From the NCBI GenBank assembly GCA_963580455.1, contig OY756965.1, forward strand, positions 26,944,902 to 27,008,901: a stretch of DNA of 64,000 bases. Reading direction: 5' to 3'. Positions 35,783 through 46,909 of the stretch are shown here, piece by piece. Source of the stretch: Euonymus europaeus. Taxonomy: Eukaryota > Streptophyta > Magnoliopsida > Celastrales > Celastraceae. The translations under genes and the position numbers were made by a program. Below the pieces are notes generated by a model, which saw nothing but the letters and a program-made list of their open reading frames with translations, did not search any database and was not told the DNA's origin. Positions within the stretch are counted from its first letter, which is position 1. Every line of letters starts with the position of its first letter.

Positions 35783-37200
35783 GGCGGCTGTGCTGAGCTA
35801 AGAAGAAACGAACTGATTCCCTGAAAATTGAAATTTAAGATGAAAAAAAAAAACAGAAATAGCAAGTACTGGTTGTTATAAAGGGATTAATGATTACTAA
35901 TCACGAGTGAGATGCACTTAGCATCCTAAACAAAGCATAGTGACAATTCTACAATCAAAAGATTCCAAACCCACATTTAAATAAGTGAATAATTAATTGG
36001 ATAAACAATAAAATAAAAAGACCAACAGATTTAAATATTCCTACACCATATATGGAAGTGTCCTAAGTACTAAAAAAGAAGTAACAGTAAATAGTAATAC
36101 TTTGAAAGTCTATTAAAAATTTCATTAAAAAAAAAGAGAAAAGAAAGAAAGAAAGTCTATTAAAAAAAATAAGCTTAGATTTTAGCTTGACTTTATCATC
36201 ACTGATCTATCATTTGGCAATGCAAGTTTGACGAAAATTAAAGAAAACTCAATTTAAGAACCTTCATAGTCCAGCATAAGAGCAATTGAAAATTACACTT
36301 ACCAGATAGATAGAAAGGAGGAAGAGATTGCGAAAAAAGGCCCCTTTTCCTACATTCTCAGAACTGTACAAGCAAATTAAAGCAAACAACCCAGAAAACC
36401 CCAAAAACCAAACATAGATCAAACCCACAAATTTTTTCCTAGAAATGAAAAAAAAAACACTATTATGTTCTCTAGCAATAGCAGCCAGGGAAAGAACCAA
36501 AGTGAACATCTTAAAAAGGAAAATGGAAGCGAAGCACACCTGACTTAAAGCCAATAGTCTCCAGAATTCTTACTCGTACAGGAAACTATCTAAACACAGG
36601 AAGCTCTCCCTTTCTCTGTCTCTTTGAATTTGAAAAGCTGTTTTTTTAAGTGTAAAAATGGGAGATTTCAGAGAAAAGACCAGAGAGAGTCTGCTTGAGG
36701 TCCAGTTGCAAAGACAGGGACGGGGACTGGGACAGGGTCAGGGTCGGCGGAGGAACGATTCTATGGTGGCAGTGTACATCCTGATTATCCACATGGCAGT
36801 TGATTAGAGAGACACTGGCGCAGTCAAGTGGTGAGCGCTGTTTGATTGTTTGAATTTTTAAGGCTGACTTTCTTCTTTTATACTTGTTTTTCTTAATTTT
36901 AAAAGAGTTTAAGAAATCTAGAACCACATGGTCAGGGAAAGTAGAATCTGAACGTTCAACTAAGTGGTGCCACCTGGAAGATGGCAGCCTTTGTGGAGGA
37001 ACAAGATTGTCAGAGGTGTTTTTGACGACTCATCCACAAACTGGCCTTGACGGAGGATCATTGTTTGTGATACGAAATTAGTGGTCCCCCTGCCCCACAA
37101 AATTTATATCCGTTTTTGGGCATCGTTTAGTTCCCAATGTGATCCATAATCCAATGTTTTTTTTTTGTTTTTTTTAGGATTGGGGATAGATCCAATCATC
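35783..37200. other. 5' UTR introns and promoter of the PIF gene
   Basis: AT-rich sequence with likely minus-strand splice signals (for example near 35815 and 36540) and a GA-rich tract around 36125-36155. The region to about 36700 probably contains the noncoding 5' exons. The remainder should be promoter. No other gene is recognised. Confidence 0.5.
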
Positions 37201-37224
37201 CAGGGGTAAAATCACTGGAACCCT

Positions 37225-37553
37225 CCAGTGCCTCAATTTGGGGAACTAAATTTTTTTTGAAAATTCCTAAAAAAATAATAAACGTGTGGTGTACGTCGTA
37301 ACGATCTCAACGATGTATTATTTGTTCAAAATAAGAATCATAATCATAGTGATCTAAAATTAAATGTTTACATTTCAAATTCGGTGGTCTAAAATTGTCA
37401 CACAATTTTTTCAATGATTTCAATTTTTGTTTCGAACAAAAAATATATCATTGGAATCGTGTTGAACTCATTACTATATATACACTACATATTTATTATT
37501 ATTTTCATAATTTTTCAAAAACAATTAATACCCCAAATTGGGGTATTGAAGTG
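37225..37553. mobile_element. Foldback element or MITE with long imperfect arms
   Basis: The left arm (CAATTTGGGG, then TTTTTGAAAATTCCTA, AATAATAAACGTGTGGTGTA, GATCTCAACGAT) is mirrored by the right arm read in reverse (CAATTTGGGGTATTAA, TTTTTGAAAAATTATGA, AATAATAAATATGTAGTGTA, GAGTTCAACACGAT). The arms are about 150 bases each and imperfect. Ends are approximate and no target duplication was identified. Confidence 0.65.
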
Positions 37554-38477
37554 AAGAGTTGTCTGAACCCTAAAGATATTCTACCTAGTGTACCATGATG
37601 AGACATAACTCGCACAATTCACTGAACTAAAATGACTATTTTTTGGATAAAAATCAATAGGGTAGATTTCATGTGGTGTATTCCACCACTTTATTGAAAT
37701 GAGTCCGTAGGACTTCTCTTTCCACACAAAAAAAGGGGTGTTAAATTGTGCAGGCACCATAGCCATAACTTTCCCTCTCTAGTGGTTGGTGTGAATGTGA
37801 ACGTCACTCTCTTTTCTTGCCGTATGGTTACAAAACTTTTGCCAAGCAACAAAAGAACGATACTGTTTTATTGTGATTTCGACTTGATAATGATATACAC
37901 TTGACCAACCAATATATAGAATGATAAAAGATAGTAAATTTTAGAGAAACCCTCCAAAGATCGCACACCCTTTGAAGTTATGATGGATTCCAAGCCTCCA
38001 AAGACAAACTCAGTAAATTTTCTTCATATATCAATATTGATAATGCTTCCAAAGGCTCTCTCTACTGTAAGGACTAGAAGTATCTCCAATAAAGACAACA
38101 AAAATGCCAAGGAATTGAAGCATCAACTAATTCACACCAGAAGAATGAATTGTTAGCACACCCATGAATGTCTAAGATCAAGATTCCATCCATCATCTCA
38201 TCGTGAAAATGAATCTTGATATCAGTTACCAGAACGGGAATTTCTTTAAAGGCGTGCCCAATAATTGAATTATACTGACCAATGATAATGCTTTTGATTA
38301 ACTGGATTCTCCCTTTCAATTTATTTAACTAGTGTATATGAACTTACAATAAGATGAACTTTTCAAATTACTAGGTGCAATTTCTCTACTTTGTCAGTGC
38401 CATTCAAAGGAGCCTAATTCCTCAACCATCCCTTTTTTTCTTCTACCTAGAATATTGTGAACTTACAAGTTTACAAT
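37554..38477. other. Intergenic DNA
   Basis: No recognisable gene. The part next to 38477 is presumably the 3' UTR of the reductase gene on the minus strand. Confidence 0.5.
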
Positions 38478-41300
38478 TTAGTAGCTTTCAACTGGAAAAC
38501 CAATCGGTTGTCCTGCCTCAGACGCCAATGAGCGTAGCTCATCGATCTCGTCGTCGGTTAATTGCCACCCAAGCACACCAGCAAACTCCTCCGCCTGTTG
38601 AGGAGTTTTTGCTCCAGGGATTGGAACAACATTATCCTGGGCTATGAGCCAGTTGAGAACCACCTGTAGACAGGAAACCCATATCTCCTCTCAGACCGAG
38701 AGGAAAAACTCATGTTTGATGAAGCTATTGCAAGTCTTGGCTTTTTTATGCATGTAATTAAAGATAATAAAAATGGCACTTAGAAAAATAAATGTTATCA
38801 CGGATTTGGAACTCCTATTCCATAATTGAAAGGACGCTGCTAAATAAGAGGCAATAACAAACCTGAGTGTTACTTTTACCATATTTCTCTCCGATTTCCC
38901 TGATTTTGTTTATCAGAGGTTGGAGCTGCACAGCAAAAAAAAAGGGGGTTCAGCCATGGACTTAAAAACTTGGGTTTTGCATAACTTCCCCCACTGTCCC
39001 CTACCTTTGTTAGATACTCCGGCGTGTAAATTCGGCCTCGAGGACCACTTGGTGGATTTTCTGGCGTATACTTTCCCGTAAGAGCCCCTGTGTAAGTGAG
39101 AGTTCATATTTCAGTGCTCAGCCATGAGGAAAAGACAAATTTCATAACAAACTGTATTTTTATTCGGTCCCGTCATCGAAGATCAATGGGATGCCTATAT
39201 TAGGTATTTATAGACAATTTTGACGCTTCATTCTAAACATTGTATGGTTGTTCTATTTGTGGGATGGGGGGCGCTGCAATCCACATTGTATACAATGTGT
39301 CCTTATTTTGAATCAAGACCATCCAATGATGCTTTGTACTTGATGCATTGTCCTTGTTTTCAATCACTTGGATGGTGTTGATTGAAAACAAGGACACATT
39401 GTATACAATTATATTGCAGCACCCCTTTTCCTCTATTTGTTGATTATACATCCATCTTTCTTGGTCAGATGCCTTCTGTATTCGAAAAGAATAGCACATT
39501 GTTTCTTTTAGCACATCTTTGGCTGATTATTAACACAGCAAATGGCTCAAGTTTCAGTGATGAAGAAAAATGATATGGGGTAGCACAAAAGTGAGAATAG
39601 TAAAGCAAAAACAAACGATATTGGTTTCACCTTGAGCGATAGGTGAATATGCAATCAAAGTGACCCCAAGTTCATCACACGCCGCCTTTACCCCATTCTG
39701 CTCCGGAGCCCTGTAGATTAGGCTGTAATTCACTTGGTTCGAAGCCAGTGGGATACCTCTCTTCTTGAGTTTTTCATAAGCATCACGTAGTCGTTTCTCT
39801 GATCAAGGAACTCAGCATGTCATCATATACTATTGAGAGAGAGGTAAGAATTTGTGAAAAAATTATAAGAATTGGCAAAACATCATGTATGCACTATAAT
39901 TTTGAAGCAAGAAAAAGTCAACGATTGACTTCAATCTGCGTGATGTTAATCAAGAATAATGAGATGAAACACAGAATAGTACCACCGTAGTTTGAAACAC
40001 CAACAGCTCGCACCAGGCCCTGCTCAAAAGCATCTCCAAGACCATCAAGATACCCTGAAAATGAATTCTCAATGGAGTCACATTCTTCGTAACCTGAATA
40101 TGATTTCAATAAAAATTTATATTCTAAAATATGCTAAGTCATTTGCTCAATGTAATGATGGTTTTAGGAATCAACAACCTTCATTTCCCCATACTCCAGG
40201 CCTGAAAATCAGCAGAAAATTTTCACTCAGCAAATTTCAACAGATGCTAATAGCGAAAAAGACCAGATAAAAATCTCAAAAAGCATATACCAATGGAGTT
40301 GATATAGGTCTACCGAAGAAATTCCAAGGCGAGACATTGAGTCTTTGAGGGCTTTTACAACACTTCCACGACCCAGTCTCCATGGCAATGCTGCAAACTT
40401 GGTTGCAACAGCAACCTCCACGTCAGGATCCTTTTTTTTGCGTTCCTCGATGAATCTTGAAGGAAATCAAAAGATTTCGACTTTAGCCATTATGAGGGGA
40501 AAAAATTAGCATTGCCTCAAAAATTCTGTAATCCTACCTTCCTAGCAGAGTTTCAGAACTTACTGCACCCAATGCAAGCTGCAATTATATCCAAAACAAA
40601 AGATTTTTCAGGCTAAAACTGCAAAAGTGACGGAAACGAGGATAAGAACAAATTACATATCTCTCTCACCATTGAGCCATAGACTTCAGCAGTATCAAAA
40701 AAATTTATACCAAGATCAATACTGACATCAAAAGCAGCCTTGGCAGCTTTCATTTTCCTATCTGTAATCATTGAAAAACAGGATAAGGTTTATATATATA
40801 TTTCAATCTTAAACACATGTGGAAATTCACCCATTTGTGTTCTTATTTCACCATACTGAATTTTTATCACACATTTTTCCTATTAGCACCTCTAAATATG
40901 AAATGCTATACAATAACAGTAAACTTTACTAATAAACCCACAAATTATCATATCATCAATCCTTTTGACTGGGCAATTAAACACCAGGAATGTTAAATTC
41001 CTGAAAAAATCATGCAAAACATAATGATAACCACAATAAATATATAAAATTGAGTAGAAATTCCAAATGGAGTGAATTCTTACCATCCCAACCAAAGTCA
41101 TTCCAGTAGCTAGTGTCTCCCCAAGACCAAGCTCCAATCCCAAGCCTTGTGACTCTCAATTCAGAGCCTCCCAACTTGACCTTGTTCCCTTCCTCTGGCT
41201 TAAGAGCAGCGAGATCTCCAGAGGCAACCGCTCTCACTCTAGAAACTCTCATTTGACAGCTAAGAACAGGGAAGCATGAAGTGCTGACATGCAAGGCCAT
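38478..41300 (-). CDS. Plastid-type aldo-keto reductase (At1g06690-like)
   Basis: NADPH-dependent aldo-keto reductase of the plant group typified by Arabidopsis At1g06690, found in chloroplasts. Its physiological substrate is not firmly known to me. Ten exons on the minus strand: 41300-41084, 40761-40670, 40578-40538, 40455-40291, 40201-40179 (23-bp microexon PGVWGNE), 40054-39983, 39798-39631, 39087-39005, 38925-38863 and 38663-38478. They encode 369 residues, close to the homolog. The start [13 protein letters not shown] matches the homolog's MALN start and begins a Ser/Arg-rich transit peptide. The catalytic tetrad is visible: Asp and Tyr in [10 protein letters not shown], Lys in [11 protein letters not shown], His in DLYQLHWPG. 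Later blocks are [36 protein letters not shown] and [20 protein letters not shown]. An upstream in-frame ATG at 41345 exists but looks less likely. A MITE sits in the intron at 39267-39425. Confidence 0.93.
39267..39425. mobile_element. MITE in an intron of the reductase gene
   Basis: The left end GCTGCAAT, then TTGTATACAATGTGTCCTT, AATCAAGACCATCCAA is mirrored by the right end read in reverse: GCTGCAAT, then TTGTATACAATGTGTCCTT, AATCAACACCATCCAA. The arms are about 63 bases in a total of about 159. The insertion is in the intron between the exons ending 39631 and starting 39087, so it leaves the protein intact. Confidence 0.8.
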
Positions 41301-42413
41301 GATTTTACTCCTTAGAAGAATTCTGAAACTCAGACGACGAACCAAAACGAAAGACCCAGTTCAAGTTCAATTATTGAAATGGATATTTACGGTCGGAACT
41401 CCTCGATCAATCAGAACTCTAAAATCTGTGGCAGAGACGAAGAAAGTACAAGATGTCATTTTTCCTTGAGGTAATCGATCATCAATTACACGTGAATGTA
41501 CTTTCGCATGTGGAGCTTGTGTGGATGGCAAAACTGACTTTTTAAATTTTTGGAGTTTTTCAAAATTTTCTTATCGTGAAGTGTAGAACAAATATCAGAC
41601 AGACTGTGTTGGATTGAATTTACCAATAAAAGGAATAATAATAATAATAATCCTCTCACACTTAAATTTAAAATTCTTATCTGGACTCTGGAGCAACAAC
41701 ATAGCTAGGCATAAATTATCTAGCCTGAAATTCTTGTTTCTAAAGTACGGTACACATTGCTTTCAAATGTGTATTAAAATATATACATACAAAAGTTTCC
41801 TGAAAGTAAAATCGAGGGGATGGTTTTAATAAGCAGTGGAATGAAAATGGGATTTGAATAATATAAAGAAAAGGAGGTTCTCACAATCTATATTCTATAC
41901 ATTAATGGGCTAATACAAGTTATGTTAATATCATCCATGCAACTGTACATATATATATATATATGTGTATTAGCTCCACTTGCCCCTTTATTATTTATAA
42001 AAGGCCCCAGAATGCAAAATAAATTAAAATAATTTTTCCAAAATTAGGGTATATGTAATGTCCCAATTAACAGTTTCTAAAAAAAGAGAGTAAAACCCAT
42101 GATGAAATCAATCTACACCAGAACCCAATATTGCATATATAATTTTCGTTAAAACTAACTAGCTATTCAAGTCTCTAAATACATAGCAATTAAGCCGGAC
42201 ATTAACACAATATTTTTATTTCATTTCAGTGGCAACACACACAGATACATGTGACTTAAGCATAATATTCTAGGGTTCATGACATCACATCATGATCCTT
42301 TATCTACTATATGCCCTAACACAAACACTAGAGACACAAAATACCCCCATGAACTATATTTTTTTTAACGATATATAGTTATATAACAATGGGGATTAGA
42401 GAATTGAGATTGA
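41301..42413. other. Intergenic DNA with microsatellites
   Basis: Holds the 5' flank of the reductase gene, an (AAT)n run at about 41634-41650 and an (AT)n run at 41950-41964. No gene recognised. Confidence 0.6.
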
Positions 42414-42432
42414 TCTCTCTCTCTCTCTCTCC
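42414..42432. repeat. (CT)n microsatellite
   Basis: Uninterrupted CT dinucleotide run just downstream of the stop codon of the small acidic ORF on the minus strand. Confidence 0.9.
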
Positions 42433-42460
42433 ACATGTATATATATAGTAGCAAAAATGT

Positions 42461-42781
42461 TTATGCTGCTGGTGCTACATGGCCACTATCATCGTCATCG
42501 TCGTCATCCCCATCTTCTCGACCGACATAAGCTTCTGTCACAATCTGGGCTTGTGCAGTGCTGACCAGCAATCCAGGTTTGAGCAGAAAATCAACGTCAG
42601 GTTTGTTGCTGCCCACAATAATCACCATTTTTAAAATGTCCTACAAAACCCGCGCGCAACTAACTAGATTTAAGTAAGCAAAGAATGTGTGTTTGTGAGC
42701 AACCAACCTGTGCACATTGTCCCTATTTATAGCAGATATAATGCCAATCGATTCTGAAAAAATCTTCACGATTATGTGCAT
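42461..42781 (-). CDS. Possible small protein with acidic tail
   Basis: I do not recognise the family. Read on the minus strand, an ATG at 42781 opens MHIIVKIFSESIGIISAINR and reaches a donor at 42708 (CACAG|GTTGG). An acceptor at 42609 (GGGCAG|CAACAAACC) resumes the same frame with SNKPDVDFLLKPGLLVSTAQ, then IVTEAYVGREDG, seven Asp residues, SGHVAPAA and a stop at 42461. The product is 73 residues. Alternatives are an unspliced 55-residue ORF starting at 42628 (MVIIVGSNKPDV), with TATAAATAG about 100 bases upstream, or the last exons of a longer gene (TTTTTTCAG precedes AATCGATTGG at about 42755). The Asp run and clean splice frame suggest real coding DNA. A G-box (CACGTG, 42977-42982) lies about 200 bases upstream. 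A (CT)n run follows the stop. Confidence 0.4.
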
Positions 42782-45700
42782 GTATATATTAATCAACTTT
42801 CATGTGCTTTCCTTTCCTCAATTCTATTACTAACTTTTTGTGTGAATTGTAATAGAAGGGTGTTAGTCCGAGGAAAAAAGGGAAAGTGGGTGACATGGTT
42901 GAGTTGGTCTCCATACATTTGTCCAAATGGCACACTCGGGTTTGGCTCATGGAAGTTGTCCGCATTTCACATTCCACACGTGGATGGAGCAGCCAATACA
43001 CACTCTTAAAGTTCTAGTGCTCGTGCACTTCTTTTGCCAGCCAGCTGGCTAGTGGCTATATATATGTACATGATAATTTGGTTCAAGCGTGTTTGTATGT
43101 GTACCTTTTAATTGTACGTACTCTTTTTCAATCTAAGACTATAAAGTTACATGTGATGAAGGCAATTAAGGAGATGGTGAGGCCCCAAATCAATGTCGAA
43201 GACTTTAATATATACATGTTCACCAAATTTCTCAATTTGATCGAGCATGTTTTGAATACTTGGAAGTGGATTGGGTATGATTTAAAAAATCAAAAATAAA
43301 AAAAAATAATGAATGTAAAATATGTAAGATTTTGACCATGTATTCAACTATTAGTTTTTTTTTAAAAAAAAAAAGATAAAGTATTACACACTTTCACATT
43401 CAGATTTTTCATGCAATTGATTAGATGTTTTTTCTTTATGTTATGACAGATTTGAGTATGTGTTAGATCGGTCCGACACTCGAGTTTACTGTGGAAAGGT
43501 GGCTCTAGCTAGTCTTGGTAAAAAATGACCAATTCAAAATACCTCTTTTTGAGAAATAGTTAATCTACTCAATGCTTCTTCCCCTTGAGCTTTCCCTTGG
43601 GAATATTACTCTAACCTCACGTTTGGTTGAGAGTGAGTTTAGGTGTAAATGAGTTTAACTTGAGTTGAGTACGTATGAGCTTACTGAAAGAGAACAAAAT
43701 AGAGAGGGGTGAAAAAATTTAAAGATAAAATTATGTATGCTTGTTTGAATGTAAGAATGAGTATGAATTTTGGTTTGAATATATTGAAATGTAAATAAAA
43801 AAGGCTATGTTACCCTTTTATAATAAATTAACAATTTATATGAAGGTTAAATTTGCCATTTTAAAAAATATATTATTCTACTCATAGAAAGAATGGTCAA
43901 GCCCACATTTTCACGACTCATATTTTATATAAACTAAACAAAAGAATAAGTTTTGAAAAAATTTATTCTCTTGCCCCACTTGTTAATTTCATCAACCAAA
44001 GAACAGTGACAGTAAGCAAGATATGAGAACAGAAAAACAATAAAGAAGAGAAAAACCATAATTAGATAAAGATTGGGGCAAATTAGCATTAAAAAGAGCA
44101 GCATCGGAAATACACATTTTCACTTATGGTGGCCGATTCAGATCAGAAGAAAAGGAAGCCACCAGAGAATCCGATTGCTCAATGCAATAATCAGAAATGG
44201 GTAAAGCAGGTTAACCGCGGTAAAGAGTCCACAAAGAATCCAAATCACCTTACCCCATTTATCTTTGGGTTGATCCCAAATTATTTCTAGATTTACGTAA
44301 CTAATAATCATAACCCTAATAATTTTATTGTTATAATTTTTTATTATAAAAATGTGTTTACAAGATGTACTCTTATTTTACTTTACGTCGATGTAATATC
44401 ATTACTTTAATTAGTCGTTGAGAAGCAGAGGTGTCTCAGTGTGAGCGCTGGCGAAGCAAGTAATTAATAAGGACGAGAGGAGTATGTATATAGTGATATT
44501 TTGTTGGGTCAATAAATTATGTAAAAGTTTATATTTTTATTGATGTGATTATATTATAAGATTTGTTTTGTTGATGTAACTGTATTGAGATATGTGTTTT
44601 AATTATGTGGATTGATATTGTGATTTGACCTTTTGTAATAAAAATGGGACCTAATATTAATTTTTGTGTAAATTTGATAGGAATAGTATAGAAGATAGGA
44701 AAGTGGTTGACTTCACTAAAATTGGGAGAAAAAAAAATGTTTAGAGATTTGTGTTTTGCTGATATAACTGTATTAAGAGAGGTATTTTTGGTAACGTAGC
44801 TGTATTGAAAAATGTGTGTTGTTTAAATTTTTGTGTAATAGAAATGAGACCCAAAATATAGGTTTGATGGCTCAACAAACCTTAACTATTGCGAGCGCTC
44901 TAACATCAGAAATGGTCGCCCTAGCCTAAATTTAGACAATGACTATTTCCACGTCGTAATTTTACAAGTTCGCCTCATTTTAAAAAAACTCTAATAGAAA
45001 ATATGCTTCTAAGTTCACCCCAAAACAAAGATATTATAGAGAACACCTCAGATCTTCGACAACTGCCTGCACAGCCACCTTCCCAACTCCTCCACTCTAT
45101 AACTCGTAATTGATGCTATGTTTCTCTCCACTTAACTCTCTCTACTGTTCCTCTTCTTCATTTACTCCAATTTCATCCTGCAATTTCCGTTGTTCAAACG
45201 GTGAAAAAACTTTCATCTTCCACATCGACTCTCAATCCAAGCCTTCCGTTTTCGTAACCCACTACCACTGCAAATTCAGGGGATTAGAAAAGCATAAGCC
45301 TAGACCTATAAAAGATATAATCTATATATATGACTTCTTCAAGCCCCAGCCCTATTGGAGGAACTACAACTCGTGATACAATGCTACTAGTGATAAACTT
45401 AGACCGTGACTCATACAATGGGTCTCCCGGGACAAAGACTTCTACAGGCTTTCTTTTGCCCTTCTTTTTGTATATGCATGGCTTGGAACTAAATGGAATC
45501 GAACTTACACTTGATAAAGGCAATCCCCAAAGGGTTTGGATGAGAGTTGACAGAGAGTTGAGTTCGTCGATGGTTACTTCTTGGTGTTCAAGTTGTGGGT
45601 GTATCAATGGCGGTGGTGATGGCGGCTCATGTTTAATGTAGGTGACAAGGGGAACATGGGTGATCTATTTTGATAGGGATGAATAAGGGTGTCAAAATAT

Positions 45701-46909
45701 TCACTATTTTGGCGATAAATGGGGTGAACCAGTGTTTTGATAACCGAACCGGTCGCCAAATCGGTCAAGGTATCGGTTACCGGTTCAACCACAAAAGTGA
45801 AAATACATAAAAATATTTAGTTTTATATTTTATATGATTAATTTTATACAATTTTAAGACAAATTTCAGATATCTATGTTTGTGGGTAACAAAATGAGCC
45901 AAAAAAAGAGTCAAAGTTCAAAGTTCAAAACTCAAATACAAAATAATCAAATAACTCAATCTTCACTGATATATTACTTATTATTATTTTTAGTATTTCT
46001 TATTATTATTTTTAATGATATTTTACTAGAATTTTAGAACCGACCGATTTAATCGCTCTAACATGTATTGATTTTTTTCTTCGATTTTAACCAATTTAAT
46101 ACGATCAAACCGTATCATTCGATTTGAAAAGTCAAACCGACCGATCAGGGCACCGATTTCCTATTCAACTGGTCCAACCCTCTATTTCAGTCCGATTCTT
46201 GGGATGAACTTGGAAATTAATGGGATGAAAATAGTGTCCCTCTAATGCTCCGTTTGTTTGGAGGAAAATATGTCTCTAAGAAAACATTTGTATATTTTCC
46301 AGTGTTTGATTATAAGAAAATGAGAAAAAATAGTTAAAAAGAAATGAAAAATAACAAAAAAAAGAACCTTGAGTGAGGAAAACAACATCCCCTTTTGAAG
46401 ATGGGATGTTGTTTTTCATTCCTTTAGCTGAGCATTGCGCCACCCCCTCTCAACAGTCTATGTTTTTTATTCCGATTTCTCACGTACCATGAATAAGGTG
46501 CTATAAATCTCAAGAATTGTATATTCATAAGTATATGTACACGCATATCATCAAGAAAAAAATGTGAAACTTTTTTGTCCCAAATTTATTTTTTCCGCCA
46601 AACAAATGACATAAAATATTAATAATTTTTTTGACCAAACACTAAAAATTAATTATTTTTTCATGATAAATATTTCCTTTTCCATGAGAAATTTATTTTT
46701 CTTGAAACAAACAGAGCATAAATTTATTATTTTTGGGGAAACTACATGAGAAATCCCCTGCCCGGCCCGGCCTAAATTTTCCAACCGTTTCTGTGATTAA
46801 AGCCCATTTATCCACGAAACTCTTTCCTTCATTATTTGAAGCCACTCTCTGGCTCGGCGGAAGATTGTTATTGACCGCTCGAGAAGACGAGGAGGAGCAG
46901 GAGAAGGAG
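42782..46909. other. Intergenic DNA
   Basis: Mostly AT-rich. On the minus strand at about 45284-45660 an open stretch of about 125 codons (containing HEPPSPPPLIHPQLEHQE and VFVPGDPLYESRSKF) looks compositionally coding but matches no family I know and has no convincing start. Around 45729-46200 are degenerate CCGGTT/AACCGG-rich repeats starting CAGTGTTTTGATAACC, like an eroded hAT-type element without a matching right end. I call neither a gene. Confidence 0.4.

Noticed and set aside
40082..40109. [14 protein letters not shown] as part of the reductase protein
   Set aside because: It is intron sequence. The acceptor TTTTCAG just before GGTATCTTGATGG restores the family sequence.
45110..45641. 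Overlapping open frames on both strands near 45.3 kb
   Set aside because: Coding-like composition on the minus strand but no start codon, motif or splice context.
45729..46200. CAGTG-starting hAT-like element
   Set aside because: Left end resembles hAT termini, but no matching inverted right end or 8-bp duplication was found.
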